NCBI GenBank assembly: GCA_019009955.1
Contig: CM032228.1
Coordinates: 207,742,001 to 207,806,000, forward strand
Source of the DNA: Riptortus pedestris
Taxonomy: Eukaryota > Arthropoda > Insecta > Hemiptera > Alydidae
Length of the DNA: 64,000 bases
Direction: 5' to 3'
Part shown: positions 36,601 to 45,999 of the stretch, one piece after another
How positions within the stretch are numbered: the stretch's first letter is position 1
Layout: each line of letters starts with the position of its first letter
Notes under the pieces: generated by a model
Seen by the model: the letters and a program-made list of their open reading frames with translations, nothing else
What the model was told of the DNA's origin: nothing
The model's database searches: none
Translations under genes and position numbers: made by a program

Positions 36601-36807
36601 AAAAGTGTCTATTAAATTATGTACTGCTTATTACTAAAAGTATTGTATAAATTGTAAAGTTTAAATATCTTTAAGGTATTATTTATTTATCCATATTACA
36701 GGATTAAACTTCTACGGAGAATATCGATTGTTGCTCAGTACTCTATTTTTGGCTGGTTTGCATGGTGCTTGTTAGAGTATATCTTAAAGAAAGCAGTCCT
36801 TTCATGA
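16353..36807 (+). CDS. FAR: Fatty acyl-CoA reductase FAR-B, complete gene, nine coding exons
   Basis: Joining nine GT-AG exons (16353-16544, 19297-19404, 22254-22394, 22476-22624, 23926-24035, 25993-26179, 31520-31759, 35819-36088, 36702-36807) gives 1503 bp, or 500 residues plus stop, with every phase matching. The product should be an NADPH-dependent fatty acyl-CoA reductase making fatty alcohols for wax, cuticular lipid or pheromone synthesis at ER or peroxisomal membranes. Seen: Rossmann motif GGTGFMG at residues 18-24, HAAADVQF in exon 3, HISTAYSN in exon 4, and the extended-SDR catalytic pair Tyr206/Lys210 in YTWSK. The C-terminal part (about 330-500) fits the FAR_C (sterile) domain, with VLPAIFLDMLL and a hydrophobic stretch near the end. 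Length is normal for insect FARs. No internal stop or frameshift was found. The introns are full of transposons. Substrate chain length cannot be inferred. Confidence 0.93.
17219..17794 (+). mobile_element. Family A element, short form
   Basis: CACGCAGGGGCGGCGTAAACTAAGCAGATTTCCC to the 3' hairpin TTTCCCTTGAGGGAAAT and CTGCTAA at 17788-17794. Only a short AT run in place of the (TA)n core. In FAR-B intron 1. Confidence 0.6.
18180..18770 (-). pseudogene. LINE RT fragment
   Basis: Minus strand: ITVNPKKQTCYSF, then after a frameshift LSELIKYLGTKLGNHLTFETHF and SNILRLKK, followed by TLQQLQQLENAIL. These match the NPxKT, KYLGxxLD...W..H and thumb segments of Jockey-superfamily RTs. It is broken and lies in FAR-B intron 1. 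Confidence 0.6.
19297..19404 (+). CDS. FAR: FAR-B exon 2
   Basis: This 36-codon exon lies between a TTTTTCAG acceptor and a GTAAGA donor. It starts LFDKL and ends SPEDVL, and includes KVKLILGDLG, the usual FAR strand that follows LPLFDRL. Phase 0 at both ends. Confidence 0.92.
19634..19694. repeat. (TA)n microsatellite in FAR-B intron 2
   Basis: About 30 TA units, then GTGTGTGTG. Not attached to family A sequence. Confidence 0.9.
19845..19985 (+). mobile_element. Degenerate Penelope-like 3' end
   Basis: ATCGAAAGTGCTTGGCAAATGTATTCAATGATTAGCC aligns by eye with 16050-16100. It lies in FAR-B intron 2 just after a (TA)n tract. Confidence 0.35.
20560..21060 (-). pseudogene. LINE RT C-terminal fragment
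   Basis: Minus strand: FKYHGATVTSNN, IDHRITSANGAFFSVL, LRSMKIS, LMFRCETWIL. This resembles the FxYLGSxIT..., EI..RI..A..AFF, LLYGCETWTL blocks of RTE/CR1-type RTs. Stops are present. The plus-strand open frame here (20584-21096) is its antisense shadow. Confidence 0.6.
21601..21656. repeat. (TA)n microsatellite in FAR-B intron 2
   Basis: About 27 uninterrupted TA units. Confidence 0.9.
22254..22394 (+). CDS. FAR: FAR-B exon 3
   Basis: This 47-codon exon runs from a TTCCAG acceptor to a GTTGTA donor, which is weak but GT. It encodes ENITIIYHAAADVQF and VKGVKTILDLAK, the FAR region that follows the cofactor fold. Confidence 0.92.
22476..22624 (+). CDS. FAR: FAR-B exon 4
   Basis: 149 bp between a GCTAG acceptor and a GTAAGT donor. 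It starts VFVHISTAYSNHNK, the conserved FAR HVSTAY segment, and ends within a Lys codon (two bases carried over). Intron 3 is only 81 bp. Confidence 0.92.
22892..23445 (+). mobile_element. Family A copy, right end lost
   Basis: TCTGTCACGCAGGGGCTGCG start, body and (TA)n at about 23317-23358. The right arm stops at GTCATGAG. In FAR-B intron 4. Confidence 0.55.
23926..24035 (+). CDS. FAR: FAR-B exon 5, catalytic YxxxK
   Basis: 110 bp. It completes the split Lys codon and encodes GHPNPYTWSKSLAEQLV, which holds the catalytic Tyr and Lys, then VVVMRPSV. It leaves one base of a Gly codon before GTAAGT. Confidence 0.93.
24280..25920 (+). mobile_element. Degenerate Penelope-like element with direct terminal repeats
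   Basis: Two direct repeats of about 210 bp (24281-24490 and 25707-25915, both starting CATAAATTTAAAATT) flank a decayed RT. The visible RT parts are SLFINIPLERVNMIIDNEWE, LCCENSFFNY, IYRQLFGLPW and a disrupted LKYVDDIY-like stretch near 25280-25300. Stops and frameshifts are many. The arrangement fits Penelope pseudo-LTRs. It lies in FAR-B intron 5 and ends 73 bp before exon 6. Confidence 0.65.
25993..26179 (+). CDS. FAR: FAR-B exon 6
   Basis: 187 bp after a TTATAG acceptor and before GTGAGT. It encodes REDPIKGWQDILGG and HVPVDIATRAELIAA, matching the FAR proline/glycine-rich turn and the PVDIA segment. Two bases of a Thr codon carry over. Confidence 0.92.
26414..27371 (-). pseudogene. DD37D mariner-like transposase (maT type), inactivated
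   Basis: This reads on the minus strand as a Tc1/mariner-superfamily transposase. It starts at PLGISRMFVYRTINRYNE and carries a GRPR-type linker. The acid residues are in FTDEK, FQQDSAPAH and SPDLNPLDY. I count 37 residues between the second and third catalytic Asp, which matches the DD37D (maT) group. The 5' coding end is missing upstream of 27371. The frame is cut by a TGA at 26516-26518 and a second TGA about 20 codons later, after which VNAKGEHFE and the natural stop at 26414 are still readable. It is therefore 5'-truncated with two late nonsense changes. It lies antisense in FAR-B intron 6. Confidence 0.85.
28779..29582 (-). mobile_element. Tigger/pogo-like element nested in piggyBac
   Basis: The termini CAGTAGACTCCCGATTAACC and the inverse of the right end differ at one of about 26 positions. 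TA dinucleotides (28777-28778, 29583-29584) flank it, as expected for Tc1/mariner/pogo insertion. It is 804 bp long and carries only the 3' part of a transposase gene on the minus strand. It splits the piggyBac transposase frame. Confidence 0.9.
29001..29440 (-). pseudogene. Tigger transposase C-terminal fragment
   Basis: This is an open minus-strand frame of about 145 codons ending at 29001. It encodes an acidic stretch (DDDIADIVSKEEEDYD), ITHTQVTDALETVLRYIEQQ, LQKWRDYAS and RQRKITDFF, the typical C-terminal tail of Tigger/jerky-type transposases. The N-terminal DNA-binding domains and the DDE domain are absent, so it cannot be autonomous. A stop in frame lies just upstream of 29440. Confidence 0.8.
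31520..31759 (+). CDS. FAR: FAR-B exon 7
   Basis: 240 bp after TTTGCAG. It encodes ISVYNCGISRLIPFSYEEL, equivalent to the FAR VYN-C segment, then YRQVLPAIFLDMLLKLSGR, equivalent to the membrane-proximal part of FAR_C. It ends inside a Met codon before GTAAGT. Intron 6 (26180-31519) holds the nested transposon stack. Confidence 0.92.
31971..33759. repeat. 139-bp direct repeat flanking the family B element
   Basis: 31971-32109 and 33621-33759 (ATTAAATGTGGAATACCTGG...) are identical except for one visible substitution, and abut the two sides of the element. Confidence 0.8.
32110..33620 (-). mobile_element. Family B element with four tandem units
   Basis: On the minus strand it ends with hairpin CCCGAGCGAAGCCGGG, then TATCTGAGCTAG, a Helitron-like 3' end (hairpin, then CTAG). 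Inside, unit markers GTGCATATTTGC lie at 32389, 32687, 32981 and 33279 (periods 298, 294, 298). It ends in (TA)n at 33582-33617. It is flanked by 139-bp direct repeats. Confidence 0.65.
33930..34830 (+). repeat. Degenerate family B units
   Basis: Three diverged units with GAGTGGGGGTCATAAGGGAG, GGAATGGGGGTTGTAAGGAAAG and GAAGTGGCGGTTATAAGAGAGGCC markers. In FAR-B intron 7. Confidence 0.5.
35180..35640 (+). repeat. Family C repeat in FAR-B intron 7
   Basis: Diverged match to both 4070-4440 (TTTATCCTCAGAAATGTAAATTTG) and 6990-7440. It ends about 180 bp before exon 8. Confidence 0.45.
35819..36088 (+). CDS. FAR: FAR-B exon 8
   Basis: 270 bp after TGTTACAG. It starts FLKISKKLANGNKMF and includes FSIDISDLIG and LLKYVLKADLS, the FAR_C region usually written as F-DIR..YLLKED. 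It ends inside an Arg codon before GTAATA. Confidence 0.92.
36702..36807 (+). CDS. FAR: FAR-B exon 9, C-terminus
   Basis: It completes the split Arg codon, encodes IKLLRRISIVAQYS then FGWFAWCLLEYIL, a probable terminal membrane segment, and stops with TGA at 36805-36807. It is homologous to the orphan exon at 5247-5355. Confidence 0.92.
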
Positions 36808-37036
36808 TCTAAAGTAGAAATACTTCTTGAAGGACATGTATCTTGAACTATATATTCATGGTTATTCATATTAAGATTGAGCCCATCATACTACACTGTG
36901 CTCCAAATTTATGCTTACAATATGATGGTTTCTTTGACTAGGAAAAGGACTGAAAACTATGAAATTGTTAACAGACGTTTTTTATATATTTCGAAAGACT
37001 TCCATTTACCAGTTTTCAGCATTGGAGTTAATTTCT

Positions 37037-37042
37037 AATAAA
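37037..37042 (+). promoter_or_regulatory. Poly(A) signal of FAR-B
   Basis: AATAAA lies 230 bp after the FAR-B stop, inside a 3'UTR that aligns by eye with the one after the FAR-A last exon. Confidence 0.6.
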
Positions 37043-37291
37043 AACTTAAACTTATTATTGCTTTATTATTTCTGATTTCCATAAGCCCTTTCCAAGCCTA
37101 GAAAGTAATAATTTATTATTTGTGTATTGAAATCTATTTATATTTTAATAAAATATTCTATGTTAAACGTAATTTCATGAGCATTCTAATCCTCTCTTTT
37201 ACCAATTTGCAAGAAATAACCCTTACTCAGACCATCCCAATTCCAGGATAACTAATTGATAATTTGAGTAGGAAATGAAAGATTGAAAAAG

Positions 37292-37976
37292 TCCGTCACG
37301 CAGGGGCTGCGTAAACTAAGCAGATTTCCCTCTTGAAGATTAATAATAGATAAACCTACATACTATGAAAACAAAACAACCGTGAATATTAAGTGAAGAA
37401 AGACAAACAGTAATAAGAAATCTTACCTAGTACTGTAACTCATAATGAATCAGAATAATTTTTATCTCAATCAATCAAATTTTAGCAGTCCAAGAATTTC
37501 AGACGGGGGAGGGGTCACCAGAATATATTTGCATCTACCTCGTATAATAAAGGTCTCTAGAAAACAATATTTGGCATTTAAGCTTCGAATTTGAGATTTA
37601 TTATGCAACAGAGTATTGTTTATGTAAAACGAGTAGAAATGAGGGTTTATTGAAGGCTGAAAACTGAAAAATGCAAATATCTCGGTTAATATTGAAGATA
37701 GAGAATAAATGTATATAAGTATATAACAATATTTATAGTACATTTAATTTGAAATAAGATTGATTCTATATATTTTTTCGATCCAACTTATAGTAACAGA
37801 GATATTTCGAATTTTCAAAATTCTCCACCTCTAAACCCCCCCTCTCCCTGATCCGATTTCAGCCGTTAACAAACTTGATCTTTCTTTTTACAAGAAACGA
37901 CTAAATATCGAGTTTGGTAACGATCAAACAAAAATTGCGACCGCTAGAGTGGTAACAGATAAATATATAGGTAGAT

Positions 37977-38037
<61 letters not shown>

Positions 38038-38509
38038 GTTTTATTACAATTTATCATGAACCACTTCATTAAAAGGTTAAATATTGGATACATTGCTTTG
38101 ATTGGACTTTTACTTTTTGAGATATATGCTAATATGTACTGTTGATCCCCCCCCCCTTCTTTTGCTCTTGGATTACTAAAATTTAAGTAATCGAGATTAA
38201 AATTATTTTGATTCGTTAAAAAATACAGCATTAGCTTTTGTAAATAGTTTTCAATAAAATGAATGTGTTATAGTCAGATATTTCATTAATGGTTTTTCTT
38301 TCCGGTCTAGAATCCAGGTAAGCAGGCTTGTTTGTTTACAATTCAGACGATTTCCTTTCTAGATTTATTAACTTGTAACTGAAAGATTTCTCATTACCGT
38401 TTGTATTTATTCACTTAATATTTGCGGCGGTGTTACCAGTATGCATATTTATCTATTGTAAACCTTTGCTTGGGAAATCTGCTAGTTTACGCAGCCCCTC
38501 TGTGACGGA
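37292..38509. mobile_element. Inverted pair of family A long forms
   Basis: A plus copy (37292-38034, left end through (TA)n) meets a minus copy (38040-38509, ending GACGGA, the inverse of the left end). Both have the long-form block. The right arms are missing from both, so the two left ends face outward. Confidence 0.6.
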
Positions 38510-38519
38510 CCTTTCTCAA

Positions 38520-39009
38520 TACTATAAGGGTTATAAGGGAGGCCTGAAATAAAAATTCGCGATATTTCATTGTCTATTTGTTTTTCGACAAACATGCACA
38601 TATCAAAAGTTGTTTACTTTGTTATTTAGATTAACTTTTGTTTTATACATTTCTCCAGGAACAATGTGTGGAGGAAGTAATTTGCGTAGAAATATTGATA
38701 TGCTCAACAATTCATTCCAATTTGAACCTCACCTGGAAAAATTAATTCACTTCTATTTTAATATTTTGTCCTTAATAAATGAAATCTATGCATAATGCAC
38801 AAGAGACGGGAAATATGACAATTTGGAGGACAGTGAAGACTTACATAAAAAATTAATTTTATTATTAATAAATGCCAACAACGGGTATTAACCCTAAACA
38901 CTGGGACGGGTAAATGTCAAAATATTGTGCAAATTAAAGCCTTGCCAAAAAAATACCATCACCATTCAGCCTCAAATCAATTCCCGGGCGAAGCCGGGTA
39001 TCTGAGCTA

Positions 39010-39085
<76 letters not shown>

Positions 39086-40678
39086 TGATTTATAGTACAC
39101 TAGCTCAGATACCCGGCTTCGCCCGGGAATTCATTTGAGGCTGGATGGTGATGGTATTTGTTTAGCAAGGCTTTACTTTGCACAATATTTTGACATTTAA
39201 ACTTCCCAGTGTTTAAGGTTAATACCCATCATTTCTGTGGATTTGTTAATAATAAAATTAATTTTTTAAGTAAGACTTCACTGTCCTCCATATTGTCATA
39301 TTTCTCGTTTCCTGTGCATTATGCATAGATTTAAATTATTACAATATACAAGGACAAAATATTATAATAATGTATTATAATTTGAATTCATTTTTTTTCC
39401 AGGTGAGGTACCTGGTAGTCCATATTGAAAAGAATTGTTGAGCAAATATCTCTAAATAACAAAATAAACAACTTTTGTTATGTGCATATTTGCCGAAACC
39501 CCAATAATAAACGAAATATCACTATTTTTAATTTCAGACTTCCCTTATAACCCCCACTCCTGCCCGTCCCTAGAAATTTTAGTATGGCTTATTATAAGGA
39601 AGGCGTTAGTGCTAATACACATACCGAGTGTTTTATTTAGTTCGGTAGAGTCTTTTGTGCCAAAAAAAATTGTTGACTCCCGCTATAATTTTTAGCGTAT
39701 AACGCCTTTATACTTCGGTATACGACGATAGTGTATATAACAAAAATTTCTCTAAATAAAAAAATAAACAACTTTTTTTATGTCCATATTTGTCGAAACC
39801 CCAATAGAAAACGAAATATCACTATATTTAATTTCAGGCCTCCCTTATAACCCCCAATCCTGCCCGTCCCTAGAAATGTTAGTATGGCTTATTATAAGGA
39901 AGGCGTTAGTGCTATTTCACATACCGAGTATTTTATTTAGTTCGGTTGAGTTTGTGCCAAATAAAATTGTTGATTTCCGCAGTAGTTATTAACATATAAC
40001 TCATTTATACCTAGGTATACGACAAAAGTGTATATGACAAAAGTTACTTCAAATAACAAAATAAACAACTTTTGTTATGTTCATATTTGTCGAAAAACGA
40101 ATAGAAAACGAAATACCGCTATTTTAAATTCAGGCCTCCCCTACAACCCCCACTCCTGCCCGTCCCTAGAAATGTTGGTATGGCTTTTTATAATGAAAGC
40201 GTTAGTGCTAATACACATACCGAGTTTTATTTATTTCGGTTGGGTCTTTTGTCCCAAATAAAATTGTTCACTTCCGCTATAGGTTTTAGCGTATATCTCG
40301 TTTATAGTTCAGTATACGAAAAAAGTGTATATAACAAAAGTTACTCTAAATAACAAAATAAAGAACGTTTGTTATGTCCATATTTGCCGAAAAACCAACA
40401 GGAAACGAAATATCGCTATTTTTAATTTCAGGCTTCCCTTATAACCCCCACTCCAATTCGTCTCAGAGGATATTAGTATAGCCTAAAGTCTAAGTTGGGT
40501 TAGTAGTAATATACATACCAAGTTTCATAAAATTCGGTTCAGCCGTTTATGCGTGAAAAGGTAACAAACAAACAAACACACACGAAAGAAACAAAATGCA
40601 GTTATGGTGTGTATGACGTGTGAAACGAAAAGTTATCGTGAAAATTCGCGAAAAAATCAATTTACAGACAGAGGTTAC

Positions 40679-40715
<37 letters not shown>
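38520..40715. mobile_element. Converging pair of family B elements
   Basis: A plus copy 3' region (38520-39010, ending CCCGGGCGAAGCCGGGTATCTGAGCTAG) faces a minus copy (39100-40715) across an 89-bp (TA)n(GA)n spacer. The minus copy has four units with markers at 39482, 39782, 40079 and 40376 (periods 300, 297, 297) and ends at (TA)n 40683-40714. Confidence 0.65.
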
Positions 40716-40721
<6 letters not shown>

Positions 40722-40919
40722 TAGAGCATTTGGATTATTCAATTTTATAGTGTATTATTTAAACAAAATATGGCTGAATTTTCACATGTTAAATCGGAAG
40801 TGTTGAGGAATTAAACTCTTGAATTGTGGTATGTATTATCCTCTTCCTCCAATATGTTGTCAATATTGAAATGACTATTTACTATCCATAACTATTAAAC
40901 TTTACTTGGTATTGCCATT

Positions 40920-41867
40920 ATAATAAAAGACAAAATGGGTTTAAACTCAATATGATTTGATAATGCGGGGGGATTGCTAAAATCTCTTTCCCATCCTAGA
41001 TTTTTGAACATAAATGAAATTAAGAGTGGAGGTGTTTGGCTTGTTTGATCCTTCCGTTGATAAATGAAATTATTTTTAGGGTACCACTGTTATTTATTTA
41101 CACCAGCTATATAAATTAATAGAAAATTCGAACTTTTTAATGTTTTGAACAAATTTTTAAAGTAAAGAAATGCTGATTAACTCAAGCGGGAGCGGAAGTT
41201 GTCTAGGTGTTAAAAAGGTTAATTATGTTAACTTATTTCCTGTGTTCGTTTAAACATAATATGATTTGAAGTTGCAACAATCTATTTCCCTCACCTCGCT
41301 TTTACAATATAAATTAATTTTCTTTTAGGGTTCCACTGTTATTTATTTACCCCAGGAAAAAAAAAACTGTGTTTAAATTACTATATAGGAAAATTCGAAA
41401 TTAATGTTTTGAGGAAGTAGTTTTATTAAAGCAATGTTGATAACACTTAAGCAGGAGAGGAAGTTGTCAGGAAGCTAACACAGTTAACGTATTTCCTGTG
41501 AAATGTTGTATTTTGTTTTCTACTCACATTTACTATTATGTACATAATGTTAGGTATATAAGTAAGCTCGGATTCGTTTTTGTCAAGAAATATGTATATC
41601 ATAGGTGATATTTAATTATAATAAATGCTATCCATGATGATGATTTAAATTATTCAAGGTGTGTCTAAAAGTGGAGAGGGACTTATTTTCATTTATTCTT
41701 CAAAAGTAAAATTTCTCATCTTTAAGACGTCTGTCTGACCCTCGCGGGAAAACAATGCGGGCAGACGGGTGTAGTTGTAAACATTGAAGCCTTGACCAAA
41801 AAAAAAAAAATACCATCATCATTCACTCTCAAATGATTTCCCGAGCGAAGCCGGGTACCTTAGCTAG
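40920..41867 (+). mobile_element. Family B-related element with 249-bp tandem pair
   Basis: TTAGGG(T)CCACTGTTATTTATTTA occurs at 41076 and 41325 (period 249) in two diverged units. The 3' end CCCGAGCGAAGCCGGGTACCTTAGCTAG ends at 41867 and matches 2615-2870. Confidence 0.5.
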
Positions 41868-41870
<3 letters not shown>

Positions 41871-41932
<62 letters not shown>

Positions 41933-42173
41933 GAACAGACCTCATTTTCGTCATCTCCTGGGTAGGATCGATGGACATTTGAAGAAATGTTTCGAAAATC
42001 GCGTCATGAGGATGACCTCAATTGCTGATTTCCCTTGAGGGAAATCTGCTAAAGTGTGTGAAGCGTATTCAGGGAAATCAGCTATTGAGGTCGTACTCAT
42101 GACGCGATTTTCGAAAAATTTCTTCAAATGTCCATCGATCCTACCCTGGAGATGACGAAAATGAGGTCCGTTC

Positions 42174-42248
<75 letters not shown>

Positions 42249-43043
42249 TATATTTGTCTGTTAACGCTCTAGCGGTCGCAATTTTTGTTTGATCGTTACG
42301 AAACTCGATATTTAACCGTTTTATGTAAAAAGACAGATCAAGTTCGTTAATGGCTGAAATCGGACCAGTGGGAGGGGGGGGTTTAGAGGGGGGATTTTCG
42401 AAAATTCGAAATATCTCTGTTATTATGCATCGGATCGAAAAATTGTATATAACCAATCTTATTCCAAATTAAATGTACTATAAATATTGTTATGTACGTT
42501 TATTCTCTATCTTGAATATTAACGGAGATATTTGCATTTTTCAGTTTTCAGCAAACCGCCACTTCTACTCATGTTACGTAAACAATACTCTGCTACATAA
42601 TAAATCACATTATTGGAAGTTTAAATACCAAAAATTGTATTCAAGAGACCTTTATTATACGAGATTCATGGAAATATGCCCTGGTGACCCCCCCCCCCAT
42701 CTTAAAGTTTTGGACTACTAAAATTTTATTGATTGAGATAACAATTATTCTGACTCATTATAAATTACACTAGTAGATATAGTAAATAGTTCTCAATAAA
42801 ATTAATGTGTTATGTTCTGATATATTTCAGTAATTGTTTTTCTTTCCGGTGTGAGGCGGGCAGTCCTGTTCGTTTACATTTCTAACCTAACGCTTCCTGT
42901 CGGCGGGTTATTGAAATTGGATGAAACATTTATTTCCGTTTGTATTTATTCACGGTGTTGTTGTGTTAGCAGTATGTATATTTATTTATTACTAAACTTC
43001 ACGAGGGAAATCTGCTTAGTTTACGCAGCCCCTGCGTGACGGA
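41871..43043. mobile_element. Inverted family A right ends plus complete minus copy
   Basis: A plus right arm (to CTAA at 42052) is followed after about 18 bp by a minus long-form copy (42071-43043) that begins AGGGAAATCAGC and ends GCGTGACGGA. The two right arms form an inverted repeat with arms of about 115-120 bp, flanked by (TA)n on both sides (41871-41927, 42178-42243). Confidence 0.65.
42178..42243. repeat. (TA)n core of a family A element
   Basis: About 32 TA units, among the longest tracts in the window. Confidence 0.9.
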
Positions 43044-43611
43044 CTTTTTTATAGTAGCTCTAAGGTGCGAATATACACTCAACCGCAAAAAAAAACCGGA
43101 CACTTCATTTTTGTCGTATTAAAAGCTAATTTTCAGCAATTTTCTTTATGTGGGTATTCTAGTTATTACATAGAATTTAGAGTCTAAGTCCATTGAACTA
43201 ATCCCTTCAGGATTAGTAAACAATTAAATAAAACTCAGATTAGATTTATTTGTCGTGAAGTTGATCTATTCTAAACTGTAAGTAGTTTTTCGCAAATTTA
43301 AACATCTTTAATTATTAACCAAGCATTTTCTGTAATTAATGTTTTATTTTTATTTCGGTCCAGAATAATGGGTCTTTCAAACTTAGATGGAAGGCCGGAG
43401 CTTACGTTACATTGCCGAAACGCTTGGGGTAGCGTAGTCTACCATTCACTGTAATAAAAATGAAGAATAATTTTTTTTTTTAAATGTGTTAATTTATCTT
43501 TTTCTTTTTTTATTTTGTATTTTGTTGTAAATAATCAATAAAAATTATTCAATTTTGGAAGATTTTGTTTAAATAACCTATAGATTAACCAATTATTTTA
43601 ATTATTATTTA

Positions 43612-43790
43612 TTAACGTCCACTTTTTGCAACTCAGGCTAATTGGGACGGGTTATCTACAGGTTACCACCCTTTTCTAGCCAGGGTGGGATTTTAGGATG
43701 TTATTTAATGAATTTCGTCACTAAATAATTTCCTTTTCCCAGGCGAGAATCGAACTCGCCACTCTAGGTTAACCAGAGGTTAGGTTTTAT
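43612..43790 (-). mobile_element. tRNA-derived SINE
   Basis: On the minus strand it begins with a tRNA-like 3' half (GGCGAGTTCGATTCTCGCC, a good B box), followed by a unique body with a CACCCTGGCTAG...GGGTGG hairpin and the tail GTCCCAATTAGCCTGAGTTGCAAAAAGTGGACGTTAATAAATAAT. The A box side is not recognisable, so it is 5'-truncated. Confidence 0.7.
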
Positions 43791-44099
43791 TTTAATTAAA
43801 AAGATTAATATACATATATATTAAGTATTTAACAAAATTATAAGACTAAATTTAAGTGTCCGGTTTTTTTTTCGGTTGAGTGTAGATACATCCACATTTC
43901 TTTAGGTCAAGGTAGAAACTATTCAGGAGCGAGTGTGAATTGGGTTTAATTTCATGAAAGCTTCTAGCAGGTTTCTGTTATGGGAAATTAGCTTTGATGG
44001 TCTACTGATGAAGATATCAAACATTTCTTCAAATGTATCCTACCCAAGAGATTCCAAACTTTATATACATACATACATAACATATATACGCACACAAAT

Positions 44100-44375
44100 A
44101 TTAAGCGAGCCACTCACACTTTCTTGCTTTTAGCCTTCAGTATACTCGTACTTCTGCACATCCGATTTTTACTTAGAAATAGAGAATACTTGGTGAGATG
44201 AGATCACTACTATGTCATTCTAGAACACGAGAAACGTCGTTTTTTCATCATAATGGAAATTCCACTAGTCCGATTTCAGTCACCAACGAACTTGATCTTT
44301 AATTTGACATAAAATGTTTAAATGTCGTGTTCGATAAGGATTAAACAAGAATTGTGAGCGCTAGAGCGGTACAAG

Positions 44376-44444
<69 letters not shown>

Positions 44445-44585
44445 GTTAGTTTTGTAGCTTTTAGCGGACATCATTTTCGTCGTATCCTGGGTTGGATGGA
44501 TGGACATTTGAAGAAATGTTTCGAAAATCATGGCTTGAGCACGAGCTCAACAGCTGATTTTTCTTAATGAGAAACTTCTAATACG
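44100..44585 (+). mobile_element. Degenerate family A/C copy
   Basis: Body fragments, (CT)n then (AT)n at about 44382-44441, then a diverged right arm (GCGGACATCATTTTCGTCGTATCCTGGG) and a weak 3' hairpin. Confidence 0.45.
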
Positions 44586-45419
44586 ACTAACTCTCTTAAT
44601 AAATGAATTTTATGTAGTTATCGAATTATTAATTAATACGTTTTAATTGATATTCATTCAATCTTATATTACAAAATTAGGTTACATCTGTTACGCTAGA
44701 AAATTGAAATCCATCACTATATTATTATTTATTCATATAGTGATACTAAAATTACATACTAATGGGTGGGTAACTTGTTGATGTATAACATTATGATAAT
44801 TCAGTCCGTACTATTCATACTACGTTTCAAGAAGTTGGAACATTCTAAGAAAGCTTATCGAATACAATCATAATGCATTATGAATGAAATGCATTGAATA
44901 TTCAATTCATCATGATAATAGTTCCTTAATAGCAGGTTTTTATTTTGGCAAAACTACCTATTGAGATTGCAAATCATGATGCCATCTTTTAATATATTTT
45001 CCCCTGGCGATCTCGACTATCTGTAATATGAATTATATTTTCTAAATAAACTTTTAACAGTTATATTGTGAATAAATATATAATTCTTATTGCTTAATGT
45101 TTACAAATGAATAATAAAAACAAATAAATTTTGAATTGGTACAACATGTGGGAACTGGAGATGTGAGAGAGTGAACTCAATTGAAATTACTGTTATATGA
45201 CACTTAGCAATTTTCAATTCTTACCCCATATTTCCGCGAGGGAAAAAATCTCGAAATTTCAAAACCAGAAACAACAAGAAAAATTCTGAGAGAAAAAAAC
45301 AGTTTACGATTCGCCGATTCTCTTAACAGCACACAAAACCAAAATTTCTCAAGAGGTATTTTTTCTTGCCAAAAAATAAATTTTATGTGAGATTAAGGCA
45401 TTCTACTACATCTAAAATC

Positions 45420-45935
45420 TCAAGGCATCATCCCTTTAAGATGAATAAGAGCAAAAAAATGTTCTTTGAGTGTAAATCCAATAATCCAGTTCTACCAGAG
45501 AATATAAAGACCAGTTTTTGACAATCAAGGTTAGGCCCTACATCTCTCAACCCAAAGTGAGTCGAATATCTCTGAGTCTCGGGCTGCCATTTGTTGCTGT
45601 ACGTTATAAAAAAACAACTTTTGTGGGCTCAATGTGGAAACATTATAATGATGATTTATGCAATGAATTGAAGTGCAACCTCAATAACAAAGATCAAACA
45701 GACAAAAACGTCCTGTTCTTATTATGGAGCAGCTCATACTAACCATGGTAATAGAAATCATTGAGTCCAAAAAGGGAAGTATTAAACCACGCCTAACTTA
45801 TGCTGATGCCATCTCAAGGAAGCCTGCTACTATTCATAGCAAGGAAGATACAGAAACATATTTAGCCACAGAAACTTTAAAACCGAATCGCATAAATATA
45901 AACTTATCTAGCAGTCCTAAACCACACAAATAACT
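45420..45935 (+). pseudogene. LINE ORF1 (gag-like) remnant
   Basis: VRPYISQPK precedes the expected zinc knuckles. After frameshifts SCSYYGAAHTNHGN looks like a decayed CxxCGxxHxxNYxxC knuckle, followed by KPRLTYADAISRK, comparable to the SYADAV stretch after the knuckles of Jockey ORF1. The reading frame changes at least twice. Confidence 0.45.
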
Positions 45936-45999
45936 GTTCAAGATCTCCTGAAAAACTTACGAACCTTGAAGAAAGATTCGAAAAGTCCAAAATAAATAA

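Noticed and set aside
39480..40261. Repeated 70-80 codon frames (MCIFAETPI..., MSIFVETPI...)
   Set aside because: They recur once per 298-bp unit in family B and at 2886, 3266 and 32687; unit copies differ by stops and frameshifts, so coding is unlikely.
43740..43790. tRNA gene on the minus strand
   Set aside because: Only the T-arm/B-box half is tRNA-like; no acceptor stem or A box, and a SINE body follows.
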